Source: Bacteroidales bacterium
Lineage (GTDB): Bacteria; Bacteroidota; Bacteroidia; Bacteroidales; Muribaculaceae
DNA: 57,538 bases
Direction: 5' to 3'
NCBI GenBank assembly: GCA_003150235.1
Contig: QAMW01000027.1
Location: 125,038-182,575, forward strand
Positions 43,284-52,204 of this stretch are shown here, piece by piece. How positions within the stretch are numbered: the first letter of the stretch is position 1; each line of letters opens with the position of its first letter. Position numbers and translations under genes: made by a program. A model generated the notes under the pieces. The model had not been told where the DNA came from. It worked only from the letters and a program-made list of their open reading frames with translations, and did not search any database.

Positions 43284-44218
43284 GAGTCTACGGGATTGTA
43301 AGTGCCTATATGTCTGTCTTTTTTCTCTTCAAAGATGTCGGAGATGGCAAAGAATATACCAGTTTCCTCGACATTGCCAAACTCATCGTTGATTGCCGTG
43401 CCAAACATTTTCATCGAGGGCGACAGGCTCATGTAGGCGTTGACGAGCGGCGGGATGTTGTAGCCGTGGTCGCGTATCGCCTTGTTGAGAATTTTGTAGT
43501 CGTCCTTGAACGAGGTGCCGGTGAAAAGCTTGTCCATGTCCTGACGGTTCATGTGAGTCTCAAGCTGCCGGAACGGCTTTACAAGACCCTCGTCGTCAGG
43601 GAAATGCTTGTCAAGGAAATAGAGTATCATGTTACGGCAGTCGGCATTGTAGCTGGGGTACATGGTGACTTTGCCAAACAGATATTTTATCGACGGGTAC
43701 ACTACCGTGAGTGCCCCCAGTCCGTCCCATAGATTGTCAAGGGCATAGAGTGCCTTTGTCCCGGCGCGGGTCGACTGATAGTCGAGAGCCACAAACGACC
43801 TGCCGAGCTCAAGGGAGTAGGGGAGATATTCGTTGATGAATTTCGGTGAAAAGCTGAACATGTGGCTTGTCGCGATACGCGGTCGCCCGTCGGAGTCGAT
43901 ATGGATATTTTCTCCGGTGATGAACCGATAGCCACCGATAATCTCGCGCGCCTCGGGATTCCACACAATCAGCTGGCGGCACGGAGGCTGCATGGTGTCA
44001 AATTCATCTATGTCACAATCTTTCCCTGTGCCTCCGCCGGCTGTGCGGAAGGCTATCTCGCGCAATCTGCCTATCTCGCGCATCACGTTGGGCGAGTCGT
44101 AGGCGTCAACGATATATATATGGTTGCCCCCTTTGTTGGTGTGTCGCAGAAACTTGTCGGCGGTAAGTTCGCTTTCCAGGGTCTCGACAGGTACCGGGTC
44201 AATTATTTTCATGTCCAT
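43280..44218 (-). CDS. glsB: Glycine N-acyltransferase of glycine-lipid synthesis (OlsB-like)
   Basis: 312 residues. An OlsB/hemolysin-like GNAT fold is indicated by REIAFRTAGGGTG, FDTMQPPCRQLIVW, IIGGYRF, the LELGRSFV block, and the YPSIKYLFGKVTMYPSYN segment. In Bacteroides thetaiotaomicron the OlsB homologue GlsB acylates glycine with a 3-hydroxy fatty acid, and GlsA adds the second acyl group. The next gene upstream is the GlsA partner, 15 bases away, which supports this assignment. The residues beyond about 220 extend past the core GNAT domain, normal for this subfamily. Confidence 0.85.
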   Translation of the reverse strand: MDMKIIDPVPVETLESELTADKFLRHTNKGGNHIYIVDAYDSPNVMREIGRLREIAFRTAGGGTGKDCDIDEFDTMQPPCRQLIVWNPEAREIIGGYRFITGENIHIDSDGRPRIATSHMFSFSPKFINEYLPYSLELGRSFVALDYQSTRAGTKALYALDNLWDGLGALTVVYPSIKYLFGKVTMYPSYNADCRNMILYFLDKHFPDDEGLVKPFRQLETHMNRQDMDKLFTGTSFKDDYKILNKAIRDHGYNIPPLVNAYMSLSPSMKMFGTAINDEFGNVEETGIFFAISDIFEEKKDRHIGTYNPVDS

Positions 44219-44233
44219 TGTCGCAGGTATATG

Positions 44234-45091
44234 CTAAAATGCGTTTTTTCTATTTAAACTATATACAGTCTCCTTGATAAGGCTTGCCTCTTGGGCGGCT
44301 TTCGTGCCACCTTTGAGTGTGTGCCACGAGATTGGTTTTCCTACACTGATCTCAAACCGCGCTCCGCGGCTTCTGAAAATCTCTCTCGGCAGATAAATCA
44401 TCTCGATATTGAATTTCAGACCGAGTCGTGTGCGTAGTTTTGCAAAATTATAAAAAAACGATGAATTTTTCCCACCAAAATGTACCGGAATTATATCACG
44501 TTGTGATTGAATAGCCTTATTTATGAACATTTTTTGCCATTGGAGGTCTTTTATGCCCTCTTTCTGCTTGCGTGACACCAGTCCGGCGGGAAAAATGATG
44601 ACCGGTGTGTCGCCGGCGAGACATTCGTCGATATCGCTCGATGACTTGCGGCTCTGTTTGCCATGCTTGTTGATGGGGAGAAACACATTGTCGAGCGGCT
44701 TGACCGCCATCAGGATATCGTTGACCACAAATTTTACCCCGGTGCGGTAGTGTCGGGCTATGAAGTCAATCATGGCTATGCCGTCGAGGGCGCCGAGCGG
44801 ATGGTTTGACACGAAAATCGCCCTGCCGTCGACAGGTAAGTTATTTTCGCCTGCGACTGAATAGGTTATGTCAAGGTCGGTGAGCACGGCACGGCAGAAC
44901 TCCGCGCCCTTTTTCCCGCGAGTGCGGTCGAGGATTCCGTTGAGCTCATCCTGACAGATGGTGCGCTCAAGCCATCGCACAGCTGCACCGGGAATGAATC
45001 TAAGGTATTTTTTCGGTAGCTTGCTGCGCAGGGTCGCGCCCACATCGACGTGCAGTCCGCTTTCGGCTATGTCGCTCTGATTGGTATTCAT
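44234..45091 (-). CDS. glsA: O-acyltransferase of glycine-lipid synthesis (PlsC-like)
   Basis: 285 residues of the lysophospholipid acyltransferase family. The HX5D catalytic motif is H97-D103 in SNHPLGALD, and the FPAG block follows (IIFPAGLVSR). It would O-acylate the N-acyl glycine made by GlsB. First gene of a four-gene operon (glsA, glsB, wzi-like, lipocalin-like). A TAATTTTG -7 match (complement of 45096-45103) is only 5 bases before the ATG, which suggests a very short or absent leader, or that the element is coincidental. Confidence 0.85.
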   Translation of the reverse strand: MNTNQSDIAESGLHVDVGATLRSKLPKKYLRFIPGAAVRWLERTICQDELNGILDRTRGKKGAEFCRAVLTDLDITYSVAGENNLPVDGRAIFVSNHPLGALDGIAMIDFIARHYRTGVKFVVNDILMAVKPLDNVFLPINKHGKQSRKSSSDIDECLAGDTPVIIFPAGLVSRKQKEGIKDLQWQKMFINKAIQSQRDIIPVHFGGKNSSFFYNFAKLRTRLGLKFNIEMIYLPREIFRSRGARFEISVGKPISWHTLKGGTKAAQEASLIKETVYSLNRKNAF

Positions 45092-45192
45092 GCCGCAAAA
45101 TTACGAATTTCCATCGAAATAACGATTCCTGTCGGAAACATTCGTCTATGGGATGTGAAGGAAACTGAAGACTGACAACTCCCTATCGGTGG

Positions 45193-45236
45193 ATAAAAAA
45201 AGAACGGGGGTGCACCAGTTGTGCATCTCCGTTTTG
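45193..45236 (-). terminator. Intrinsic terminator after the thioredoxin-fold gene
   Basis: Stem 45203-45215 with 45221-45234 (AACGG..GTGCAC against GTGCAT..CCGTT) is followed on the minus strand by a run of seven T (complement of 45195-45201). It lies a few bases after the stop at 45242. Two heptamer units (45165-45178) lie nearby. Confidence 0.75.
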
Positions 45237-45241
45237 TAGTC

Positions 45242-45745
45242 TTAATTGATAGCAAGTTCAATCAGTTGTTGTTCAGTCGGGTTCTTTGCTACGATACGCC
45301 CGTCAGGGTCAATCAGAAATGAGCTTAATCCCGATTCGAGATGATAGTCGTCGATGATTTTGTCAGCGTTACTTCTCTCGATAAAAAATTGTGATTCCGC
45401 ACTAAGACCATCTCTACGCACTATCTCACGAAAGAGGCGCTCGCTCCGGTCAAGATTGACCGCTAAGAGATGGAATCGTTCTCCGGGGTTACTTGAATTT
45501 TGGTTTTGTTCAAGCATTGAATACTGCTTGCAGGCTATGCGCGACGCAGCGTCGCTCGATGCCCAGAACTGGAGCAGTACCCATTTCCCCTTCATGTTGT
45601 CGAGTGCCACAGATGAGTCGGCACGCTCGACTTTAAACATCGGAGCCTTGGAGCCTATGGTGCCATCGACGGCACTGCTTGAAGCGGCTGAACCAAGTCC
45701 GAGGAGAACGGCGAAGATCACAATGATTGCCATTGTTTTCTTCAT
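45242..45745 (-). CDS. Thioredoxin-fold secreted protein without CxxC
   Basis: 167 residues with an N-terminal signal or membrane segment. The fold follows TlpA/AhpC-TSA proteins (GSKAPMFKVE, GKWVLLQFWAS, LLAVNLDRSE, SSFLIDPDGRIV), but the redox motif that should follow FWAS is SDAAS; the only nearby cysteine is C72. Classical disulfide exchange is therefore unlikely. It may be a binding protein or chaperone-like relative. Monocistronic, with promoter at 45878-45885 and terminator at 45193-45236. Confidence 0.75.
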   Translation of the reverse strand: MKKTMAIIVIFAVLLGLGSAASSSAVDGTIGSKAPMFKVERADSSVALDNMKGKWVLLQFWASSDAASRIACKQYSMLEQNQNSSNPGERFHLLAVNLDRSERLFREIVRRDGLSAESQFFIERSNADKIIDDYHLESGLSSFLIDPDGRIVAKNPTEQQLIELAIN

Positions 45746-45877
45746 TCCTTAAGTTTAAAATTACTAAATACAAAAAGTAAGAGTAGTGATGAATAATCCG
45801 TTGCTCTGTGCTTTTTGTTGCCGATTTTCGGCGAAAGTCAAACTCTATTGACCTTAGAAATAACAATTTCAACACCG

Positions 45878-45885
45878 CAAAGTTA
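45878..45885 (-). promoter_or_regulatory. Probable promoter of the thioredoxin-fold gene
   Basis: Complement reads TAACTTTG with TTTC 20 bases further upstream. This predicts a leader of about 125 bases. The rest of the gap 45746-46171 is AT-rich; no gene or RNA is recognised. Confidence 0.45.
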
Positions 45886-46171
45886 AGCATTTTTCCTGAA
45901 ATAGAGAAATTCGTTTGCTCATTTTCACCACTTTAGCTATTGTAACATGGTTGAAACAGTAGTGTTGACGCGGGTTTTGAGAGATTGTTAAATTGTTTTA
46001 AAACGATGTTTTATAGCATGAAATCGCGGCTATTTCAGTCGCCGGATGCACTATCGTGGAGGTGCTTCGGAAGAGAACATGGAGATGTGGATAGCCGGAT
46101 AAATTGCAACGGGACGAACAAACAAAATGAAAATGAGTGTTGTTAAATAAATGTTATCAACTGTTGAATTT

Positions 46172-47473
46172 ATGAAAAATATTATTGCGTTGGTTTTTAT
46201 GTTGTCATTCTCCTTACCGATGATGGCAATCACTCCTGCCGAACAACAGGAAAAGGAACTCAAGAAGAGTCATCATGTGGTTAATATCACCCCCGATGAG
46301 GCTATAGATTCACTGTCGGAGCAGGAAATGATAAACATGTTTTATTACGACCAGTTCCGGCATTTTCAAGACCCGCTGGCACCGTATTTCATGTTGATGA
46401 GCAAGACCCATCAGTATGCTATGGGTATCGGAGGTGTCGTGAGGATGAGAGGGTGGTATGACTGGAACGGGGCGATGAGCAACAGCGCGTTCATACCCTA
46501 CGACATACAGATACCGGGCGACCCTACGAGAAAGCACTGGACGGGGAGTACGCCGGCAGGTACGGCACTGTTTTTCTCGGTGTTCGGCCGTCATACGAAA
46601 TTTGGCAGATATCAGCTTTACATAGAGGCGAATTTCAATGGCTACGGCAGCCGCGACTTCAAGCTTAAGAAGGCGTATGCCACAGTAGGCGACTGGACAT
46701 TGGGATATACCAATTCGACATTTTCCGACCCTGCGGCACAGCCTCCGACAGTCGACGGTCAAGGTCCAAACTCCGAGACAAGCGACACCAATGTGCTTTT
46801 ACGGTGGATGCACACAATCAAGGAGCACTATGTAATCGCGGCATCGGTGGAGACTCCTGACGGGGCTATCCCGTCACGACCCAATACATATACAGGGTGT
46901 AGCGACTATATGCCTAATTTTGCAGCATTCATGCAGTATCAGTGGGGCAACGGTCAGCATGTCAGGCTGTCGGGTGTTGTGCGCGGACTGGAATACCGTG
47001 ACCTTGTCGAAGGCAAGAATTATAAAAAGACAGGGTGGGGTGTACATGCAAGCACCGTGTTCCGTCCGGTGGCTCCACTTACTGTCTACGGAGCGGTGAT
47101 TACCGGCAAGGGGCTGGGCAGCCTGATTAATGATTTGCAGAATTCGCCCATGGACCTCGTGGGCGACACGGAGCGTCCCGGCAGGATGCTTGCCCCGTTG
47201 AGCTTCGGATGGTATGCCGCGCTGCAATATCATTTCCGTCCCAATCTTTTCTCTACGATAGTGTTCAGCGAGGAGCGTTTTCTTCCTAAAGATGAACCGG
47301 TATATGAGAATATCACCTATAAGTATGGTCTTTACGGTGCTGCAAACATATTTTGGAACATAACCCCGCGCTGTCAGGCGGCAGTGGAGTACAACCTCGG
47401 CAAGCGTCAGAACATAGACCGCAGCCACAGCTGGGTCAATCGTGTAAGCCTGATGGCGCAGTTTAGTTTTTAG
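46172..47473 (+). CDS. DcaP-like outer-membrane porin
   Basis: 433 residues from ATG at 46172, which gives a good signal peptide (MKNIIALVFMLSFSLPMMA). A short helical N-terminal part (TPAEQQEKELKKS...SLSEQEMINMFYYDQF) precedes a 16-18 strand barrel ending in a C-terminal Phe (MAQFSF), the usual signal for outer-membrane insertion. DcaP-like trimeric porins carry small anionic solutes; the solute here is unknown. An upstream in-frame ATG at 46151 is less likely. A heptamer repeat begins immediately after the stop. Confidence 0.75.
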   Translation: MKNIIALVFMLSFSLPMMAITPAEQQEKELKKSHHVVNITPDEAIDSLSEQEMINMFYYDQFRHFQDPLAPYFMLMSKTHQYAMGIGGVVRMRGWYDWNGAMSNSAFIPYDIQIPGDPTRKHWTGSTPAGTALFFSVFGRHTKFGRYQLYIEANFNGYGSRDFKLKKAYATVGDWTLGYTNSTFSDPAAQPPTVDGQGPNSETSDTNVLLRWMHTIKEHYVIAASVETPDGAIPSRPNTYTGCSDYMPNFAAFMQYQWGNGQHVRLSGVVRGLEYRDLVEGKNYKKTGWGVHASTVFRPVAPLTVYGAVITGKGLGSLINDLQNSPMDLVGDTERPGRMLAPLSFGWYAALQYHFRPNLFSTIVFSEERFLPKDEPVYENITYKYGLYGAANIFWNITPRCQAAVEYNLGKRQNIDRSHSWVNRVSLMAQFSF

Positions 47474-47522
47474 TTTTCAGTTTTCAGATTTCAGTTTTCA
47501 GATTTCAGTTTTCAGATTTCAG
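47474..47522. repeat. Heptamer repeat WTTTCAG, seven perfect units
   Basis: Seven contiguous units of TTTTCAG or ATTTCAG starting directly after the porin stop codon and ending 9 bases before the rnpB promoter. Related heptamers occur at 10570-10611, 45165-45178 and 52090-52117. Confidence 0.95.
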
Positions 47523-47530
47523 TTGCGGGA

Positions 47531-47565
47531 TTTGGATGGAGATTGAAAAAATTAGCGTAACTTTG
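47531..47565 (+). promoter_or_regulatory. Promoter of rnpB
   Basis: TTTG (47531-47534) and TAACTTTG (47558-47565) with a 23-base spacer, slightly long for the consensus. It is 7 bases upstream of the RNA start. Confidence 0.55.
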
Positions 47566-47571
47566 TGGCGG

Positions 47572-47945
47572 TATTGAGCAAGACGGTCGGTCGCTTGCCG
47601 ACTTCGAGAGCGGCAAGAGGAAAGTCCGGGCAATACAGGGCGCCATGGTTGTTAACGGCAACCCGTCAGTGATGGCAGAGTAGCGTGACAGAAAATAACC
47701 GCCTCCCCTCGCGGGAGGTAAGGGTGAAAAGGCGGGGTAAGAGCCCACCGGGTTCCACAGCAATATGGAATGCCGCACGCCTCATGGATTGCAAGGTCAA
47801 GTACACCGGCATTTAAGGGTTGCCCGCCCATTGCCGGGGGGTAGACTGCTCAAGCCCGGTGGCGACATCGGGATTAGATAAATGACCGACCGTGGCAGTG
47901 ATTGCCATTGCCACGACATAACCCGGCTTACAGTCATGCTCAACC
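47572..47945 (+). ncRNA. rnpB: RNase P RNA (class A)
   Basis: About 374 bases. The conserved P4-region strand GAGGAAAGTCCGGGC is at the 5' part, GTGACAGAAA in the middle, and CGACATAACCCGGCTTACAG at the 3' part. Ends pair as P1 (TTGAGCA at 47574-47580 with TGCTCAA at 47937-47943). It is the catalytic RNA that matures tRNA 5' ends together with RnpA. Exact ends are inferred from P1 and from the terminator that follows. Confidence 0.95.
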
Positions 47946-47981
47946 CCGCCCCGGTCCGTAAGGACTCCGGGGCGGCTTTTT
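47946..47981 (+). terminator. Terminator of rnpB
   Basis: Perfect 9-bp stem CCGCCCCGG/CCGGGGCGG (47946-47954, 47967-47975), inner TCC/GGA, then C and five T. Confidence 0.9.
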
Positions 47982-48018
47982 CAACTTATCGGGAGTAAAT
48001 CTTGTTATAGCGAAAGAA

Positions 48019-48819
48019 ATGGAAACCGTACTTACATCGGAAGCGATACTCACGGCGTTGCTCATGACGCTTATTGCGGGATTGTCGACAGGTATCGGCA
48101 GTCTCATGGCATTTTTCACCAAGGTCACCAACACACGCTTTCTTTCCGGTGCGCTCGGATTGTCGGCGGGTGTGATGGTATATGTGTCGTTTGTGGAGCT
48201 GTTGCCCGATGCCATACACTCGATGGAGCATTACGCCTCGGAGAAAATGGCGATGTTTTATGTGCTGCTCTCCTTTTTCGGCGGGATGGGATTGATAGCC
48301 CTTATCGACTTCTTAGTGCCTGAAGACGAGAATCCCCACGAAATACATAATATCAACTCCGGTGCAAACGGCAAGCTAAAACGCACTGGCATGATGCTCG
48401 CCCTTACTATCGGTATCCATAATTTCCCTGAAGGCATAGCCACTTTCGTGTCGGGACTGGAGTCGCTTGATATTGCCCTCCCGATTGTGGTAGCTGTCGC
48501 CATTCATAACATACCTGAAGGAATAGCCGTGTCAGTGCCGATATACCATTCGACCGGGAGCCGTAAGAAGGCATTATGGTTTTCGATAGCCTCCGGATTT
48601 GCCGAACCGCTCGGCGCACTTTTCGCGCTGGCGTTCCTGATGCCGATATGGACTCCGGCTGTCAATGCCGTGTGTCTCGCAGCTGTTGCCGGAATCATGG
48701 TCTTTATCTCTTTTGACGAACTTCTGCCCAGCTCCGAGGAATACGGGCATCATCATTTCGCCATCGGAGGCGTGATACTGGGTATGGCGTTGATGGGATT
48801 CGGGTTATTGCTGTTCTGA
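48019..48819 (+). CDS. zupT: ZIP-family zinc transporter ZupT
   Basis: 266 residues with eight membrane segments and the two metal-site repeats HNFPEG and HNIPEG in segments 4 and 5, plus VSFVELLPDAI. It imports Zn2+ and other divalent metals across the inner membrane. It is between the rnpB terminator and a TonB receptor gene whose promoter has two palindromes; co-regulation by metal is possible but not shown. Confidence 0.93.
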   Translation: METVLTSEAILTALLMTLIAGLSTGIGSLMAFFTKVTNTRFLSGALGLSAGVMVYVSFVELLPDAIHSMEHYASEKMAMFYVLLSFFGGMGLIALIDFLVPEDENPHEIHNINSGANGKLKRTGMMLALTIGIHNFPEGIATFVSGLESLDIALPIVVAVAIHNIPEGIAVSVPIYHSTGSRKKALWFSIASGFAEPLGALFALAFLMPIWTPAVNAVCLAAVAGIMVFISFDELLPSSEEYGHHHFAIGGVILGMALMGFGLLLF

Positions 48820-48829
48820 CCTGACATTT

Positions 48830-48876
48830 TCACTATAAATAGTGATTGCACCGTTGACGGGCAACGGGTAATTTTG
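48830..48876 (+). promoter_or_regulatory. Promoter with palindromic operator candidates for the TonB receptor
   Basis: -7 TAATTTTG (48869-48876), -33 ATTG (48845-48848), spacer 20. A 16-base perfect palindrome TCACTAT AA ATAGTGA (48830-48845) abuts the -33, and CCGTTG/CAACGG (48851-48856, 48862-48867) fills the spacer. Layout suits control by a dimeric regulator. Confidence 0.55.
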
Positions 48877-48903
48877 CATCGTTGAAGCAAGATGCTATCA
48901 GGA

Positions 48904-51111
48904 ATGAAGTTTATCAGACTACTGTCGATCCTTATATTTACTATAATGTGTAGCTTTCTCTCCTTCGGAGTGGAGAAAGCCGACACTGTGCTGACGCTTG
49001 GAGAAGTGTCGGTTACCGGCATCAAGCAGTCGCTTGACATAGACGCGCTGCCGGTAGCCTCGACCGTGATAGGCGAGGGGGAGCTGCAAAAGCTCAACAT
49101 CGTGACAATGAAGGGCGGGAGCGAGGTCGCTCCCAATTTCTATATACCCGACTACGGGTCGCGCATGACATCTTCCATATATGTGCGCGGCATAGGTGCG
49201 CGTATCGACCAGCCCGTGATAGGGCTTAATGTCGACAATGTGCCTTACATGAATAAGGACAATTACGATTTTGACCTCGTTGACATCGAGCGCATCGAGA
49301 TGCTCCGCGGACCGCAGAGCACCCTTTACGGACGAAACACGATGGGAGGTCTGATCAATATCTACACGCTGTCGCCCATGAAATTCCAGGGCGTGAGGGC
49401 GATTGCGGAATATGGCACGGCAAGCTCCCTGCGCGCCTCTGCGTCATATTACCACAAACTGTCTCCTCGCCTGGGGATGTCGTACACGGCATATTACACC
49501 CATAGCGACGGATATTTTACCAACAGGTATAACGGAGAGAAGTGTGACAAGGAAAATCAGGGGAGTCTGCGCTGGAAAACCGTGTGGCGCCCTTCCGGGA
49601 GGCTGACGATGGAAAATGTCGCGTCGGTGAATATTTCCCGTCAGGGTGGCTATCCCTACGAGTCGCTTGCCACCGGGCAGATAGCCTACAATGACACATG
49701 CTTCTACCGGCGCACGGGGGTCAACGACGGGCTTACTTTCCGCTGGCGACTTGATGACGCTGTGTTGTCGAGCATCACCAGTTTCCAGTATATCGACGAC
49801 AACATGACCCTTGACCAGGATTTTCTGCCGGAGTCATATTTCACTCTCACCCAGGCGCGTCATGAATGGGCGCTGACCCAGGATTTCGTAGGGAAAGGGA
49901 ATATAGGATCATATAGCTCGCTTGGCGGACTTTTCGGATTTTACAAGCATACCGACATGAACGCACCGGTGACATTCAAGTCCACCGGAATAGAAGAGCT
50001 GATACTCAAGCATGTCAACCAGCACAGCTCCCATCCGACAGTGTGGGATGAGGACAGTTTTGTGCTGCAGAGCCGGTTTGCCAACAGTGTGTGGGGCTTA
50101 GCCCTGTATCATCAGAGCAGCTATAGCGCCGGTGCCTGGGATTTCGCTCTGGGACTTCGCCTTGATATCGAGCATAACTCGTTGAGATACAACAGCCGTT
50201 GCAATACCTCGTTTACCATACAGGGTATAGATGACGGGCAGACTCCCGTAAGGATAAATGACGGCGGAAAGCTCCATAAGACATTTGTGGAACTATTGCC
50301 GAAACTTACCGTCACATATAATATAGAATCGCTGCCGGGTTCAAACGCGTATCTGTCGATAGCGCGCGGATATAAAGCCGGAGGCTTCAATACCCAGATG
50401 TTCAGCGATGTGCTTCAGCAACGGCTGATGAGGATAATGGGTATTGCCCAGAGCTATGACATAGATAAGATTATCTCGTATAAACCAGAGTCGAGCTGGA
50501 ATTACGAGATAGGCGCACATCTAAATGATTTGTGGGGAAAAGTGTCGGCACAGGCGGCACTGTTTTACATTGACTGCCGCGACCAGCAGCTTACGATGTT
50601 TCCCGACGGCAACACGACGGGGCGCATCATGACCAACGCGGGCAAGACCCGCAGCTACGGTGCGGAACTGACCCTCCGCTACCATCCTGTCAGGCATTTT
50701 GACCTAACGGCATCATACGGTTATACCAATGCGCGTTTCCGCGAATTTCACAACGGTATCAACGATTACGCGGGCAAATACATCCCGTATGCACCGCATA
50801 ACACAATGTATATCGGCGCGACCTATACGCAGGGGGTCGGCAAGCCGTGGCTCGAAGCGGTGACTGTCGATGTCAACTGCCGCGGGGTAGGGGAAATCAT
50901 GTGGGATGAGGCAAACAGTGTGAGGCAGCCGTTCTACATGCTTCCCGGAGCTTCGGTGAAATTAGATTTTAATGAATTTTCACTTACTTTATGGGGCGAG
51001 AACCTTTCTGACACAAAATATAATACATTTTACTTCGTTAGTATAGGGAATGCATTTTTACAGAGAGGTAAACCGCTAAGGATAGGTGCAACTTTCAGAA
51101 TACAAATTTAA
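48904..51111 (+). CDS. TonB-dependent outer-membrane receptor
   Basis: 735 residues from ATG at 48904 (signal peptide MKFIRLLSILIFTIMCSFLSFG). The TonB box-like ADTVLTLGEVSVTG, plug domain (about 35-150; MLRGPQSTLYGRNTMGGLINI) and a 22-strand barrel with a C-terminal hydrophobic strand (GATFRIQI) are clear. No SusC-type N-terminal domain, so it is more like siderophore, metal or cofactor receptors than glycan receptors. ATG at 48892 is an alternative, but sits about 9 bases after the predicted transcription start. A lipoprotein gene follows after 27 bases. Confidence 0.92.
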   Translation: MKFIRLLSILIFTIMCSFLSFGVEKADTVLTLGEVSVTGIKQSLDIDALPVASTVIGEGELQKLNIVTMKGGSEVAPNFYIPDYGSRMTSSIYVRGIGARIDQPVIGLNVDNVPYMNKDNYDFDLVDIERIEMLRGPQSTLYGRNTMGGLINIYTLSPMKFQGVRAIAEYGTASSLRASASYYHKLSPRLGMSYTAYYTHSDGYFTNRYNGEKCDKENQGSLRWKTVWRPSGRLTMENVASVNISRQGGYPYESLATGQIAYNDTCFYRRTGVNDGLTFRWRLDDAVLSSITSFQYIDDNMTLDQDFLPESYFTLTQARHEWALTQDFVGKGNIGSYSSLGGLFGFYKHTDMNAPVTFKSTGIEELILKHVNQHSSHPTVWDEDSFVLQSRFANSVWGLALYHQSSYSAGAWDFALGLRLDIEHNSLRYNSRCNTSFTIQGIDDGQTPVRINDGGKLHKTFVELLPKLTVTYNIESLPGSNAYLSIARGYKAGGFNTQMFSDVLQQRLMRIMGIAQSYDIDKIISYKPESSWNYEIGAHLNDLWGKVSAQAALFYIDCRDQQLTMFPDGNTTGRIMTNAGKTRSYGAELTLRYHPVRHFDLTASYGYTNARFREFHNGINDYAGKYIPYAPHNTMYIGATYTQGVGKPWLEAVTVDVNCRGVGEIMWDEANSVRQPFYMLPGASVKLDFNEFSLTLWGENLSDTKYNTFYFVSIGNAFLQRGKPLRIGATFRIQI

Positions 51112-51138
51112 GTTTACAATATTTAAGAATAAGATTAG

Positions 51139-52032
51139 ATGAAGATTAACAAGACATTTTTCGCGGCAGCCCTTGTAGCTGTAGCGTTTACATCATGTGA
51201 GACAAAAGAAAATTCCCATCGTGAGACCCAGCCTTTCTCCATGCTCAATTACGTGACCAACGGTACTGAACAAGCTTATTCGCTCGGCACTTCAGCCATC
51301 TCGATAGAGTATATAGGTACATCGGCATCGAGCCTTAGTGTGCGCAACGTGGTGATGACCAGCGGGACGGCAAGCAGTTTCGAGGTGACCGGTCTTAACA
51401 ACAAGAATGTGACCAACGGTATGGGCTTCGACCTATCGTCAACCTCCTCGGCTACCGGTATGTCGGATATATCAATCAGCCTTCTCGGAGGAACCTCATG
51501 GATACAGCAGTGGAATCTCTTCTACCGCTTCACTGTCGGCAGCGACAAGGTGTATGGTATGCCTATGGCTTCCAACTATTTCAGCCTTACAAGAGTCAAT
51601 GATCCCGCAACCGGCACTGAGATATGGAAGACAGAGGAGGCAGCTAAAAACCGCTACCAGATCGTAATCAACGAGAAAGACGTGAATACAGCCAACCGTA
51701 CGCTCGACCTCTATGTTGCCGGAGCATCTTTCATGCAGAATATGCCTGCTATGAACATGGTGTTCAAGAATATTCCCTTCTCGATTGAGAACGGACGATT
51801 GACTTTTGCCATCGACCGTCTGACCCCGAGTGTGCTTACCGGTGACAACGCTGACAAGGAAGTGCCTAACGACAAGTTCCCTATCACTGACCTTCAAGGT
51901 GGTGGAACAATCGGAGAAGAGCTGAGTTTGAAATTCTCCTGCACACCGACTCTCACGGAGGGTAGCTCGACCACTTACAACGTAGTGTCGACGCTCAAAT
52001 TCCGTTTCCAGAAACAGAACAACCAGCAGTAA
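51139..52032 (+). CDS. Lipoprotein of unknown function, partner of the TonB receptor
   Basis: 297 residues with lipobox (FTSC, Cys20). The mature protein is beta-rich with Ser/Thr-rich strands and no motif I recognise; TonB receptor and lipoprotein pairs commonly form surface ligand-capture units. It shares the receptor's transcript (27-base gap) and ends at a strong terminator (52057-52087). Confidence 0.7.
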   Translation: MKINKTFFAAALVAVAFTSCETKENSHRETQPFSMLNYVTNGTEQAYSLGTSAISIEYIGTSASSLSVRNVVMTSGTASSFEVTGLNNKNVTNGMGFDLSSTSSATGMSDISISLLGGTSWIQQWNLFYRFTVGSDKVYGMPMASNYFSLTRVNDPATGTEIWKTEEAAKNRYQIVINEKDVNTANRTLDLYVAGASFMQNMPAMNMVFKNIPFSIENGRLTFAIDRLTPSVLTGDNADKEVPNDKFPITDLQGGGTIGEELSLKFSCTPTLTEGSSTTYNVVSTLKFRFQKQNNQQ

Positions 52033-52056
52033 AATAAACTCTTATTGACGATAACG

Positions 52057-52087
52057 AAGGGGTTGCGTTTTGGCGCAACCCCTTTTT
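52057..52087 (+). terminator. Terminator of the receptor-lipoprotein operon
   Basis: Perfect 11-bp stem AAGGGGTTGCG/CGCAACCCCTT (52057-52067, 52074-52084) followed by TTT. Confidence 0.92.
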
Positions 52088-52089
52088 AG

Positions 52090-52117
52090 TTTTCAGTCAT
52101 CAGATTTCAGTTTTCAG
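52090..52117. repeat. Heptamer repeat WTTTCAG, four units
   Basis: ttttcag, tcatcag, atttcag, ttttcag directly behind the terminator stem. Confidence 0.8.
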
Positions 52118-52204
52118 AAGGGATACAAAGGAACAAAAAATCAAAAGAGACAGATTGATTTTTCGCATTGACCGTCAGCGCGTAGCTGTAGAAGGGGCGC
52201 TCGC

